Both the position numbers and the translations under genes were made by a program. Shown here piece by piece: positions 1 to 7,537 of a DNA stretch of 9,284 bases (positions are counted from its first letter, which is position 1; each line of letters begins with the position of its first letter). The stretch is from NCBI GenBank assembly GCA_002405485.1, contig DHLW01000201.1, forward strand, positions 1 to 9,284. Direction: 5' to 3'. This DNA is from Phycisphaerales bacterium UBA4658 (GTDB lineage Bacteria; Planctomycetota; Phycisphaerae; Phycisphaerales; UBA1924). Below the pieces are notes generated by a model that saw nothing but the letters and a program-made list of their open reading frames with translations, was not told the origin of the DNA and did not search any database.

Positions 1-1
1 C

Positions 2-37
2 GGCAAGTTCGTGCTCATCCCGCCTGTCAGCATCTGA
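2..37 (+). CDS. Possible 3' end of a convergent plus-strand gene (last 11 codons)
   Basis: Reading from base 2 on the plus strand gives GKFVLIPPVSI followed by TGA at 35-37. A Gly-Lys-hydrophobic-Val-Leu-Ile ending resembles the C-terminus of medium-chain dehydrogenase/quinone oxidoreductase proteins, which often close with a GK-[IV]-V-L strand. Eleven codons are far too few for a family call, and the match could be chance. If real, this gene converges on the acyl-CoA ligase with 75 bases between the two stop codons. Confidence 0.3.
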   Translation, partial: GKFVLIPPVSI

Positions 38-112
38 ACGTACCGACACTGTAGCCATATGCACCAGAGAGTCGCGGCGGCATGGCCTGCACCTGATGGG
101 CGGTGAACGCAG
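38..112. other. Short intergenic region downstream of the acyl-CoA ligase
   Basis: This is the 75-base stretch between the possible plus-strand stop and the ligase stop. I see no coding signal and no GC-rich hairpin followed by a T run on either strand. A terminator is expected between convergent genes, but none of the classical kind is visible. Confidence 0.4.
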
Positions 113-123
113 TCAGATCTGAC
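112..123. repeat. 12-base perfect palindrome over the ligase stop codon
   Basis: GTCAGATCTGAC is a perfect inverted repeat covering the ligase stop codon (TGA on the minus strand, 115-113) and its last codons. It has no loop, so it is a poor RNA hairpin, and no T tract follows on the minus strand. It could be a weak protein site or simply coincidence. I do not call it a terminator. Confidence 0.25.
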
Positions 124-1651
124 GGTTCAGGCCGGCCCAGTAAGGTTCGCGCAGCTTGCGCTTGAAGATCTTCCCCGAATCCTCCCGGGGCAGGCCTTCG
201 ACGAGCAAGATGGTCTTGGGGATCTTGTAGTTGGCGATCCTGCCATGCAGGAATGAGCGGATCTCCTCGGTGGTGAGTCGGCTATCGGACTGGGGTTCGA
301 CGTGGGCGCACAGGCTCTCGCCGAACTCCTCATCGGGTATCCCGAACACCGCGCAGTCGCGGACGCCAGGCATCGTCGCCAGCACGCCCTCGATCTCTGC
401 AGGGTATATGTTGACACCGCCGGAGATCACCATGTCCTTTGCGCGGTCGCAGAGGAACAGGTAGCCGTCCTCGTCGACGTACCCGATATCGCCGCAGGTC
501 ACCAATCCGTCCTTTTCGATCATGCGGCGTTCCTCGGCTCTCCCGAGATAGCTGAAGTCCGGAAAACCGCGGATGCCGAGATAGACCGTCCCGGTCTCGC
601 CGACGGGCAGCAGTCGACCGTCGGCGCCGCGGATCTCCACCCGACCGCGCTCCCACGGTCGCCCGACCGAGCCGGGCTTGCGCAACGCCGCAGCCGAGTC
701 CAAGAACGTCGCGGCGCCGGTTTCGGTGCCGCCGTAGTACTCATGGATGATCGGGCCCCACCAATCGATCATCCGCCGCTTGATGTCGGGTGGGCAGGGC
801 GCCGCGGCGTGGACCGCGAAGACAAGCGAGCTCAGGTCGTAGCGGGCACGGGTCGACTCGGGCAACGCCAGCAGGCGGCTGAACATTATCGGCACGAGGT
901 GCAGATGCGTGATCCGGTGGCGTTCGACGAGCGCGAGAAGTTCCTCCGCTTCGAACCGGGGCTGCATGACCACAAGGCCTCCGGTCCTGATGGCCGTCAA
1001 CCCGAAGAAGTTGGGCGCCGAGTGGTAGAGCGGGCCCGTCAGCACGGTCCGAAAGGGTTCGCCCGCACGCAGGCCGAAGATGGTGCGCCCCATGTCGGCC
1101 AGCGCAGCGGCGGCTTCGCCTGCAGCGGGTTCCCGGACCACCGCCTTGGGGTTGCCGGTGGTGCCTGAGGTGAAGATCACGCTGGTACGGACCGCCTTGG
1201 ACACCTCCTGCAAGGGCGCAAAGCCGCGAAGCCACTGTTCCCATCCCGTCTCGGCTGCAGGCGCGATGCATCGGGCGGGCGGTATGCGATAGGCCGCCGC
1301 GATCTCTGGCGGGGTGTCGACGACGAGGGTGCGGGTATCCTCCGGTATCCCTTCGCGGACATCGGCGAGCAGGTCGGCATGGATCACCAGCACCTTGGCG
1401 CGGACGGTTTCGAGCTGGTATCGGAGTTCGCTCGTCACCCCGTGCCAGTTGATCGGGACCGCGTTGGCGCCCGCGGCGGCCGCGCCCAACGACGCCTCGA
1501 AGAAAGCGAAGTCGTTGCGCAGCATGATCGCTACGCGGTCGTCCTCCGCGACGCCCATCTCCCGGAAGCCTGTCGCCGCGCGATGTGCTGAATCCAACAA
1601 CTGCTCGACGGAACAGGTGCGCCCACCGCTGATCAGCTGACCCGCTTCCAT
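113..1651 (-). CDS. AMP-binding acyl-CoA ligase (fatty-acid/carboxylic-acid CoA synthetase family)
   Basis: The 512-residue product belongs to the ANL adenylate-forming superfamily, which activates a carboxylate with ATP to an acyl-AMP and then transfers it to CoA; it is expected to be cytosolic. The phosphate-binding loop TSGTTGNPK is at 161-169, the A5 motif YYGGTE at 305-310, and GDIGY (Asp388) and DRAKD (Arg403) follow at the hinge into the small C-terminal domain. The catalytic lysine is Lys494 in EDSGK, within a normal A10 motif, so the enzyme should be active. The start is ATG at 1651, preceded by a GGAGG-type ribosome site. The same frame stays open to an ATG at 1750, but that codon overlaps the predicted -35 box. 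The gene is last in the array, 124 bases after the M55 gene, with its own promoter and palindromic operator. FadD-like ligases vary widely in substrate, and chain or ring specificity cannot be read here. Confidence 0.93.
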   Translation of the reverse strand: MEAGQLISGGRTCSVEQLLDSAHRAATGFREMGVAEDDRVAIMLRNDFAFFEASLGAAAAGANAVPINWHGVTSELRYQLETVRAKVLVIHADLLADVREGIPEDTRTLVVDTPPEIAAAYRIPPARCIAPAAETGWEQWLRGFAPLQEVSKAVRTSVIFTSGTTGNPKAVVREPAAGEAAAALADMGRTIFGLRAGEPFRTVLTGPLYHSAPNFFGLTAIRTGGLVVMQPRFEAEELLALVERHRITHLHLVPIMFSRLLALPESTRARYDLSSLVFAVHAAAPCPPDIKRRMIDWWGPIIHEYYGGTETGAATFLDSAAALRKPGSVGRPWERGRVEIRGADGRLLPVGETGTVYLGIRGFPDFSYLGRAEERRMIEKDGLVTCGDIGYVDEDGYLFLCDRAKDMVISGGVNIYPAEIEGVLATMPGVRDCAVFGIPDEEFGESLCAHVEPQSDSRLTTEEIRSFLHGRIANYKIPKTILLVEGLPREDSGKIFKRKLREPYWAGLNRQI

Positions 1652-1656
1652 ATACA

Positions 1657-1667
1657 CCCCCCCCTCC
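1657..1667 (-). promoter_or_regulatory. Ribosome binding site with an 8-base G run before the ligase start
   Basis: On the minus strand the sequence before the ATG is GGAGGGGGGGG then TGTAT. It contains GGAGG and an uninterrupted run of eight G (1657-1664) extending it toward the start. The anti-Shine-Dalgarno pairing can slide along the run, so the effective spacing ranges from about 5 to 11 bases. The site supports ATG at 1651 as the ligase start. Confidence 0.6.
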
Positions 1668-1691
1668 AGGCATCCACAGCGACAAACGACG

Positions 1692-1705
1692 ACCGACCGG
1701 TCGGT
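1692..1705. promoter_or_regulatory. 14-base perfect palindrome, probable TetR-family operator of the ligase
   Basis: ACCGACCGGTCGGT is a perfect inverted repeat with no spacer. It lies about 10-25 bases downstream of the predicted transcription start of the ligase, where a bound repressor would block initiation or clearance. From memory it closely resembles the pseudopalindrome reported for Thermus PfmR, a TetR-family repressor of phenylacetate and fatty-acid genes (TACCGACCGNTNGGTN). An acyl-CoA-responsive TetR regulator is therefore a reasonable guess. No regulator gene is in the window, and I found no second copy of the palindrome. Confidence 0.6.
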
Positions 1706-1721
1706 GCAAAAGATCGCCCTG

Positions 1722-1750
1722 ATACTAGTCATCGCGCCGGACCGTCGCAA
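1722..1750 (-). promoter_or_regulatory. Sigma-70-like promoter of the acyl-CoA ligase
   Basis: On the minus strand TTGCGA (1750-1745) and TAGTAT (1727-1722) are separated by exactly 17 bases, each matching four of six consensus positions. The -10 box would place transcription start near 1715, about 64 bases before the ATG and just upstream of the palindrome at 1692-1705. This is the only non-coding gap over 100 bases in the minus-strand array, which supports a separate promoter. It does not exclude read-through from the M55 gene, because no terminator is visible in the gap. Confidence 0.5.
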
Positions 1751-1775
1751 GACGCACGGCGCAGGCCGGATCGGA

Positions 1776-2618
1776 CTAGCCGCCCTCGCCGTAGCGCGGC
1801 GTCCCCGTCGACTGGTAGAACGACAGGAACGCGATGTACTTCATCGCCGTGACCGCATCCGGGAACTCAGCGGCGATGGTGAAAGGGCCTGTCCGTTCGA
1901 GCCACGGGAGGTACTCCAGCATCTCGGGCTGGCTCCGGTCGTTGAACTCGGCCTCCAGACGGAAAGTCTGCGGCAGGGGCGCCGGTCGCGCCGTCGCGAG
2001 CCTGTCGAGCGCGCGTTGCACACCGGTCCGTATCGCCGCACAGGATGCAGCGGGGTGCAGATGGTTGGCGGACGTGAACCCCACGCATCTCTTGGTGACC
2101 ACGGTCTCCAGCGTCGGCAGCACCGTCAGACAGTGCTGGATGTAGTCGTCATCCCCTGAGGTGAAGACGAGCGGTACACCGAAGTGCGCGGCGACGAGCG
2201 CATTCAGGGAGGTCTCGGACTGGCTCACACCGTTCAGGCGGATGTCGCGGAAGGTGAGCGTGAAAGTGTGGGACAGGAGTCCTCGGGCGGAGATCGCGGA
2301 GCTGTGGTGACCGACGAACACCGCGGCCGCGAACGGGCCGTCCTCGATGCCCTGCATCTGCAGCAAGGGACGCGGCCACGAGCGCACGATGCGCGCGTTG
2401 GGTGGCAGGCGGTCGACGAGCAGGTTATGCGCGGAGCCGTGTCCATCGGCGATGACGAACTCCGTCGCGCCGGCGGCGGTCGCGCCGTCGATGGCGGCGA
2501 GCACCTCCTCGGTCATCCATTTCCGGCCGAGATCCCACTCGAAGCGCCCCGGGCCCGTGGTCGGCAAGTGGGTGACGCCCGCGACGCCCTCGATATCGGC
2601 TGAGATATAGACTCTCAT
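1776..2618 (-). CDS. dppA: M55 family zinc D-aminopeptidase, DppA-like
   Basis: The 280-residue product matches the length and layout of the M55 family, whose type member, Bacillus subtilis DppA, removes N-terminal D-amino acids from short peptides in the cytosol. The opening MRVYISADIEG supplies Asp8 and Glu10, DGHG supplies His60, and FVGHH supplies His104. These are the numbers of the DppA zinc ligands as I recall them. The ligand Glu133 and active-site His115 of DppA correspond here to Glu135 and His117 (SHT), two residues later. The metal site therefore looks intact. There is no signal peptide. The ATG shares four bases (ATGA) with the stop of the upstream ABC ATPase, and AGAGG lies 8 bases before it. 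Placement behind a peptide importer mirrors the Bacillus dpp operon and implies imported peptides as substrate, though D-residue specificity is not proven. The symbol denotes the peptidase, not the E. coli binding protein. Confidence 0.9.
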   Translation of the reverse strand: MRVYISADIEGVAGVTHLPTTGPGRFEWDLGRKWMTEEVLAAIDGATAAGATEFVIADGHGSAHNLLVDRLPPNARIVRSWPRPLLQMQGIEDGPFAAAVFVGHHSSAISARGLLSHTFTLTFRDIRLNGVSQSETSLNALVAAHFGVPLVFTSGDDDYIQHCLTVLPTLETVVTKRCVGFTSANHLHPAASCAAIRTGVQRALDRLATARPAPLPQTFRLEAEFNDRSQPEMLEYLPWLERTGPFTIAAEFPDAVTAMKYIAFLSFYQSTGTPRYGEGG

Positions 2619-3427
2619 GATGAACGCCTCTCGACAGGTGGGTTTGATCGGATCGTCGCCGGCGCCTTCGGCAGCGCGGCGAGCAGTGTTCGAGTGTACT
2701 CGTGCGACGGCGACCCGAGGACCGAGGATGCCGGTCCCGTCTCGACGATCCTGCCGCCGTTCATCACCGACACCCGGTCGGCCACGTGTCCGACGACATT
2801 GAGATCGTGGCTCACGAAGATGTAGGCCATGTCTCGTTCGCGCTGCAGGTCGGCGAGCACGTTGAGGATGTGGGCCTGGACGGATACATCGAGCGCAGAG
2901 GTGGGTTCGTCCAGCAGGAGCACCTGCGGATCCAGAGCGAGCGCCCTTGCGATGGCTACGCGCTGCCGTTCACCGCCGGACAGTTCGTGCGGGCGTCGGT
3001 GGACGAACGCCACGGGCAACCCGACGCGTTCGAGCATCGACTGTGCCGTCCGCAAGCGCGATGCTCGATCCCCGACGCGGCGAATCTCGAGCCCTTCGGC
3101 GACGATCTCCCCGATCGAGCGGCGTGGGTTCAGGGAGGAGTACGGGTCCTGGAAGACCATCTGGATCCGTCTCCGCCAACGGTCGTCGGCGATGCCCATG
3201 ACCGCTTCGCCGTCGAGCAGTAGTTCGCCGCCCGCCACCGGCAGCAACCTCGCCAGCGCGAGCAGCAGGGTCGATTTGCCGCAGCCCGACTCGCCGACGA
3301 TGCCGAGCGTTTCGCCGGGGGCCACGGTCAGGTCGACAGCATCGACGGCCACGAACATGTCGCGGCCGCTCGACCCGCGCGCGAACTCCACCCGAAGGCC
3401 GCGCGCCTCGAGACCGGTTGACGTCAT
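2615..3427 (-). CDS. dppF: Peptide ABC transporter ATP-binding protein, DppF/OppF type
   Basis: This 270-residue cytoplasmic ATPase powers a peptide-type ABC importer together with the ATPase encoded just upstream. The Walker A motif GESGCGKS is at 45-52, the Q-loop VFQDPYSSLNP at 91-101, the signature LSGGERQR at 149-156, Walker B LLLDEP around 170-175, and the switch histidine is His207 in SHD. Two in-frame starts are possible. ATG at 3427 is chosen because it overlaps the preceding stop as ATGA and has GGAG 8 bases upstream; the ATG at 3445 lies inside the preceding gene. The chain ends soon after the nucleotide-binding domain and lacks the cysteine-bearing tail found in its partner. The substrate could be dipeptides, oligopeptides, nickel or other small molecules, since the family is broad. 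The M55 neighbour favours peptides. Confidence 0.92.
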   Translation of the reverse strand: MTSTGLEARGLRVEFARGSSGRDMFVAVDAVDLTVAPGETLGIVGESGCGKSTLLLALARLLPVAGGELLLDGEAVMGIADDRWRRRIQMVFQDPYSSLNPRRSIGEIVAEGLEIRRVGDRASRLRTAQSMLERVGLPVAFVHRRPHELSGGERQRVAIARALALDPQVLLLDEPTSALDVSVQAHILNVLADLQRERDMAYIFVSHDLNVVGHVADRVSVMNGGRIVETGPASSVLGSPSHEYTRTLLAALPKAPATIRSNPPVERRSS

Positions 3428-4413
3428 GCCTGCTGCTCCAGCCAACAGGCGACCCGGTGGCCCGAGACCGTTCCACCGAGGTCACGAGGCGCGATATCGG
3501 TCCAAGGTGGTCGATCGGCGCATCGTCGGTCCGCGACCGCGCAGCGCCCGACGAAAGCGCATGCGCCGGCGGGTGCCGGCGCGCCTGCGCGCAGCACCGG
3601 TAACGCGCCGCCTCGGCGGGCGATCGTCGGTCGGCACTCCAGCAACGCACGGGTGTACGGGTGACGAGCGGCGTCCAACACCTCCATCGTCGGTCCCGCC
3701 TCCATGACACATCCGGCGTACATCACGTACAGCCGACGGCAGAGCTCGGCGAGGACGGCGAGGTCATGGCTGACGAACAGCACCGAGGCGCCGGAATCCG
3801 CCGCGCGTTCCCGCAGCAAGGTCAGGATCTGGGCCTGCACGGTCACATCGAGCGCGGTGGTGGGTTCGTCGGCGATCACCAGCCGCGGCTCGCAGGCGAA
3901 CGCCATGGCGATCAGGACGCGCTGGCGCATCCCGCCCGACAGCTCGAAGGGGTAGGCGTTCCACACGCGGTCGGGATCACGGATCGACATCGATTCGAGC
4001 AGGGCCCGGCCGCGCTGGACGGCGCCGGACTTGCTGACACCCTGCCGATGCCTCAGCACGGCGGTGAGCTGCGCCCCGACCCGCATGGTCGGGTTGAGGG
4101 CGTTCATGGGTTCTTGCGGGATGTAGGCGACTTGGCGCCCCCGCACCTCTTGCCATGCCGATCCCTCGAGACCGATCAGTTCGCGACCGAGAAGCCTGAT
4201 GCTCCCCGAAAGCGTCATATCGCGGAGAGGCGGCAGCAGACCGAGGATGGAGAGTGCGGTCAGCGATTTGCCCGAACCGGATTCGCCCGCGACGCCCACC
4301 AGCTCCCCTGTGCTGACCTGGATGTCGATGCCGGCGAGGGGGCGGCGTCGCTCACCGTTGCGGTCGGTGAACTCGAGGCTGAGGCCTTCGATGACGAGCA
4401 GTTCCGTGGTCAT
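3424..4413 (-). CDS. dppD: Peptide ABC transporter ATP-binding protein, DppD/OppD type
   Basis: This 329-residue ATPase is the first of the two nucleotide-binding subunits of the importer. Walker A GESGSGKS is at 43-50, the Q-loop IPQEPMNALNP at 98-108, the signature LSGGMRQR at 158-165, Walker B LVIADEP at 178-184, and the switch His is 216. The C-terminal oligopeptide-transport region carries four cysteines (Cys285, 291, 298, 323), a pattern conserved in Dpp/Opp ATPases and associated with an iron-sulfur site in some members. ATG at 4413 is preferred because it gives the usual N-terminus of the family (MTTELLVIEGLSLEF) and sits 7 bases after the permease stop. No clear Shine-Dalgarno sequence precedes it. 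In-frame ATGs at 4449 and 4461, inside the permease gene, are alternatives that also lack one. The stop overlaps the next gene as ATGA. Confidence 0.9.
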   Translation of the reverse strand: MTTELLVIEGLSLEFTDRNGERRRPLAGIDIQVSTGELVGVAGESGSGKSLTALSILGLLPPLRDMTLSGSIRLLGRELIGLEGSAWQEVRGRQVAYIPQEPMNALNPTMRVGAQLTAVLRHRQGVSKSGAVQRGRALLESMSIRDPDRVWNAYPFELSGGMRQRVLIAMAFACEPRLVIADEPTTALDVTVQAQILTLLRERAADSGASVLFVSHDLAVLAELCRRLYVMYAGCVMEAGPTMEVLDAARHPYTRALLECRPTIARRGGALPVLRAGAPAPAGACAFVGRCAVADRRCADRPPWTDIAPRDLGGTVSGHRVACWLEQQA

Positions 4414-4420
4414 GAGCGGC

Positions 4421-5275
4421 TCATGGTTGTCTGCGCGTGTCGATGACATCGCGCGCGACATCGCCGACGAGGTTGATGGCCGCCGCGGTGAGGACGATGA
4501 CGAGCCCGGGGATCACGGCGTACCACCAGTGCTGCAGCACGAAGCCTCGTCCGGCGCTGACGAGCGCACCCCACTCGGCCAACGGCGGTTGCGCGCCGAG
4601 GCCGATGAACGACAGCGCTGAGGCCGCGAGCATCGCGCTGCCGAGGTGGAAGGTCATGAAGACGATCGCTGGCGGCAGCAGGTTGGGCACGATGTTGAAT
4701 TTCAGCTGATGGAACGTCCCGGCGCCGAGGGCTCGGCTTGCCCGTACGAAGTCGCGCTCCCGGAGCGACAGCGCCTGTCCCCGGGCCAGTCGCGCGTACA
4801 TCGGTACCGATACGCTGCCGAGGGCGATCATGGCGTTTCCGAGCCCCGGTCCCATCGCGGCCGACAGGGCGAGCGCGATCACCATGGCCGGCATGGCGAG
4901 GAGGATGTCCACCACGCGCCCGATCACCGCGTCGGTCTTACCGCCCAGGTAACCCGCGACGCTGCCGATGGCGATGCCGAGGGATGAACCGATCAGCACG
5001 ATCCCGATCCCGACCCCGAGCGACGCGCGCGCGCCGTGGATCAACCGTGAGAGGATGTCGCGCCCGACCTCATCGGTGCCGGCCCAGTGCGCGGCGCTCG
5101 GGGGCTGCAGCCTGGAGGCGAGGTCGATGGCATCGGGCGGATAGGGCGCGATCCACGGTGCGAACAGCGCGCAGACGACCACGAGCGAGAGGACCAGCAC
5201 GGCAGCCATGCCGAGCGGTTGTCGACGCAGCGTGGCCCAGACGCGTCCGCCTGAGGTTGCGAGGCCGGCGTGCAT
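4421..5275 (-). CDS. dppC: Peptide ABC transporter permease, DppC/OppC type
   Basis: The 284-residue product is an integral membrane permease that pairs with the DppB-type subunit to form the channel. The N-terminal membrane segment lies at about 22-42, followed by the OppC-type segment HWAGTDEVGRDILSRLIHGAR (64-84) leading into the permease domain. Further hydrophobic helices are near 89-110, 121-140, 145-160, 205-226 and 252-272. The cytoplasmic coupling (EAA) loop runs from about 174 to 204, with RASRALGAG at its centre. ATG at 5275 shares one base with the preceding stop (TGATG) and has GGGAG 8 bases upstream. The same frame is open much further upstream to 6103, but that part is the shadow of the DppB gene. 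The tail ends shortly after the last helix, as in the family. Confidence 0.92.
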   Translation of the reverse strand: MHAGLATSGGRVWATLRRQPLGMAAVLVLSLVVVCALFAPWIAPYPPDAIDLASRLQPPSAAHWAGTDEVGRDILSRLIHGARASLGVGIGIVLIGSSLGIAIGSVAGYLGGKTDAVIGRVVDILLAMPAMVIALALSAAMGPGLGNAMIALGSVSVPMYARLARGQALSLRERDFVRASRALGAGTFHQLKFNIVPNLLPPAIVFMTFHLGSAMLAASALSFIGLGAQPPLAEWGALVSAGRGFVLQHWWYAVIPGLVIVLTAAAINLVGDVARDVIDTRRQP

Positions 5276-6300
5276 CAGTGGATCTCCCGGATGCGCGGAT
5301 CGACAGTGACGTACAGCACGTCCGCCAACAGGTTCGCCAGCAGATAGGCGACCGCGGCCAGCACCGTGAAGCACATGATGACCGGGAAATCGAGCCGCAG
5401 GATCGACTCGAGCACGAAGCGGCCCACGCCCGGCCAACTGAACACGCTCTCGACGATCACCGAACCGAAGATGAGCGCCGCCAATTCGAGCGCGAGCACC
5501 GTGATCAGCGGGATCAGCGCGTTCGGCAGCGCGTGACGCAACAGCACGGTACGTGTCGGGAGACCGGCCGCCCTTGCGGTACGGATGTAATCCTCGGAGA
5601 GCACTTCGAGCATGGAGGATCGCACCACCCGCACCAAGGCGCCGATGGAGCCGAGGGCGAGCGTCGCGGCCGGGAGCACCAGATGGTTGATGGCGCTGCG
5701 CAGCGCCAGCCCATCCCCCGCGAACAGCGCGTCGATGGTGTAGAACCCCGTGACGCTGGGAGGCGGTTCGAGACCGGCGTCGAGCCGTCCGGACCCGGGG
5801 AGCAGTCCTGCCCAATCGTAGAAGACGAGCAGCAGCAGCAGTCCGAGCCAGAAGGTCGGTGTCGAGATGGCGATGATCGAAGTGCCGCGCGCCAGTGTGT
5901 CGACCCAGGTGTCCCGGTATGCGGCCGTGAGCACGCCCAGCACGATACCGAGCGTGGTCGCGATCAGCATCGCCACCAGCATCAGCTCGATGGTCGCCGG
6001 GATCCGGGCCGTGATCTCGTCGAGCGCAGGTCGTCCGGTCGCGATGGACTGGCCGAAGTCGCCCGTCGCGAGCCGCTGCATGTAGCGGCCGTACTGGACC
6101 CACACCGGTTGGTCCAGCCCGAGGCGCGCGCGCAGGTCGGCGACGAGTTCGGGAGAGGCGCGCGGTCCCGCCATCATCTGAGCCGGATCGCCCGGGGCGA
6201 CATGCGCGATGAAGAAGGTGACCAGCGTCACCCCGAGCAGGACGATGACGCCCGCAGCGAGCCGCCGTCGTGCCATGCGCGCGAACTGGCGTAGCTGCAT
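5275..6300 (-). CDS. dppB: Peptide ABC transporter permease, DppB/OppB type
   Basis: The 341-residue inner-membrane permease has the classical DppB layout. A first membrane helix lies at about 14-34, followed by HVAPGDPA (33-40), and then a periplasmic region containing LRARLGLDQPVWVQYGRYM (56-74). Permease helices follow around 103-127, 138-160, 204-226, 262-283 and 308-330. The coupling loop is at about 234-264 (YIRTARAAGLP centre). The protein ends DVLYVTVDPRIR, a near-universal ending of this family. ATG at 6300 gives the normal N-terminus (MQLRQFARMARRR) with an AGGG site 8 bases upstream. An in-frame ATG at 6390 would overlap the thiolase gene by about 60 bases and add 30 unrelated residues. 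Only 31 bases separate it from the thiolase stop, with no promoter visible, so it is probably cotranscribed with the upstream lipid-type genes. Confidence 0.93.
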   Translation of the reverse strand: MQLRQFARMARRRLAAGVIVLLGVTLVTFFIAHVAPGDPAQMMAGPRASPELVADLRARLGLDQPVWVQYGRYMQRLATGDFGQSIATGRPALDEITARIPATIELMLVAMLIATTLGIVLGVLTAAYRDTWVDTLARGTSIIAISTPTFWLGLLLLLVFYDWAGLLPGSGRLDAGLEPPPSVTGFYTIDALFAGDGLALRSAINHLVLPAATLALGSIGALVRVVRSSMLEVLSEDYIRTARAAGLPTRTVLLRHALPNALIPLITVLALELAALIFGSVIVESVFSWPGVGRFVLESILRLDFPVIMCFTVLAAVAYLLANLLADVLYVTVDPRIREIH

Positions 6301-6331
6301 CGTGGCGGCCCTGACTATCCGCGCGAGGCGG

Positions 6332-7537
6332 TCATGCGCCCGGAAGCCCGAGGATGGACACGGCGCAGACGTTCTGGTGAGGGAATCCACCGAGGTTGTG
6401 CGTCAGGCCCAAGGTCGGGGAGGAGAGCTGGCGCGGTCCCGCCCGGCCGAGCAGCTGGTTGTAGACCTCGTAGGCCATCCGCAGGCCCGAGGCGCCGATC
6501 GGATGACCGAAGCATTTCAACCCGCCGTCCGATTGGCAGGGCAGGCCGCCGTCGCGGTCGAAGAAGCCATCCAGGATGTCCTTCGGCGCACCGCCGACCG
6601 GCGAGACGAAGAGGTCCTCCATCGTGGCGAGCTCCGTGATGGAGAAGCAGTCGTGTACCTCGAGCAGGTCGAGTTCATCGCGGGGTTCACGGATGCCCGC
6701 TTCTGCATAAGCCCGGCGCGCGGCCTCGCGGGTGGTGACGAAGTAGCTGCCGTCCCAGGAGCGATGGGAGGCCTCCCGGCCGTTGCTGTTGGCGAGTTGG
6801 AGCGCCTTGATCGTGACGAACGCCCCGGACCGGCCGAGCGAGCGGGCGATCTCGGGCGTCGTGACGATCGCGCACGCGGCACCGTCGCTCACGCCGCAGC
6901 AGTCGAAGAGGCCGAGCGGCTCGGCGATGATCGGCGAATTGAGGATCGTGTCCATCTCGACGGCCTTGCGAAGATGGGCCTTGGCGTTGAGGGCGCCGTT
7001 CTGGTGGCTCTTCCAGGAGACGTGGCCGATGGCCCGCTTGATGTCGTCCCGCGAGACGCCGTGCTTCGCCTGGTAGGCGCTCGCCAACTGGGCGAAAGCG
7101 CCCGGTGCCGAGATCTGCGGCCAGAAAAGGTCGTTCTTCGGGCCCATGCCGATGTCCGGCAAGCCGCCGAAGCCCGTGTCCTTGAGCTTCTCGCCGCCGA
7201 TCGCGAGCGCGACGTCGCAGGCTCCGGCCGCGACGGCATATGCCGCGCCGCGCAGGGCCTCGGTGCCCGTCGCACACATGTTTTCGACTCGTGTCACCGC
7301 GATGTTCGGCAGACGCAGGGCGACGGACACGGGCGTGCCGGAGAGGCCGAGGCTGAGTTCCGGGACCGCGATGCCGCACCAGGCTGCGTCGATGCGGGTG
7401 CGTTCGATTCCAGCATCGGCGATCGCCTCGTCGAAGGCCTCTACCAGCAGATCCTCGAGGTCGCAGTCGAAGCGCTCACCGAAGCGCGAACAGCCCATCC
7501 CGACGATCGCCACCTTGTCACGGATTCCGGCGCTCAC
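6332..7537 (-). CDS. SCP2-type thiolase / acetyl-CoA acetyltransferase-like protein
   Basis: The 401-residue product is a thiolase of the SCP2/archaeal type, the class that works with DUF35 partners. It is expected to cleave a 3-oxoacyl-CoA with CoA, or form one. Active-site elements are all present: nucleophile Cys88 in ENMCATGTEAL, VHDCFS with His295 and Cys297, and GHPIGASG with His345. The C-terminal HNLGGFPHQNVCAV segment is also typical. The start is a GTG at 7537 overlapping the preceding stop as GTGA, with GGAGAAGG 4 bases upstream. It gives the expected N-terminus SAGIRDKVAIVGMG. A longer reading to an ATG at 7579 would overlap the preceding gene by 46 bases. The retained Cys argues for true thiolase chemistry over the retro-aldol reaction of the steroid side-chain enzyme Ltp2, which uses tyrosines, although that family is related. 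The substrate is unknown. Confidence 0.9.
   Translation of the reverse strand: MSAGIRDKVAIVGMGCSRFGERFDCDLEDLLVEAFDEAIADAGIERTRIDAAWCGIAVPELSLGLSGTPVSVALRLPNIAVTRVENMCATGTEALRGAAYAVAAGACDVALAIGGEKLKDTGFGGLPDIGMGPKNDLFWPQISAPGAFAQLASAYQAKHGVSRDDIKRAIGHVSWKSHQNGALNAKAHLRKAVEMDTILNSPIIAEPLGLFDCCGVSDGAACAIVTTPEIARSLGRSGAFVTIKALQLANSNGREASHRSWDGSYFVTTREAARRAYAEAGIREPRDELDLLEVHDCFSITELATMEDLFVSPVGGAPKDILDGFFDRDGGLPCQSDGGLKCFGHPIGASGLRMAYEVYNQLLGRAGPRQLSSPTLGLTHNLGGFPHQNVCAVSILGLPGA

Noticed and set aside
112..123. Palindrome at the ligase stop as a rho-independent terminator
   Set aside because: It has no loop, is only moderately GC-rich, and no T run follows on the minus strand.
1652..1750. Longer acyl-CoA ligase starting at the ATG at 1750
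   Set aside because: The extra 33 residues are Cys/Arg-rich and unlike the family. That ATG coincides with the predicted -35 box, and the palindrome would fall inside the coding region. The ATG at 1651 has a GGAGG site.
1752..1775. Possible terminator between the M55 stop and the ligase promoter
   Set aside because: Only short GC-rich partial inverted repeats are present, without a stable stem or T tract.
5276..6103. Upstream extension of the DppC-type permease in the same frame
   Set aside because: The added residues are Arg/Ala/His-rich and overlap the DppB-type gene in another frame. The ATG at 5275 has a good ribosome site and a TGATG junction.
4738..6294. A 518-codon open frame on the plus strand, opposite the two permease genes
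   Set aside because: It is antisense to two permeases with clear motifs and starts. Its translation is a low-complexity Arg/Asp/Gln/Glu-rich chain typical of the complement of high-GC coding sequence.
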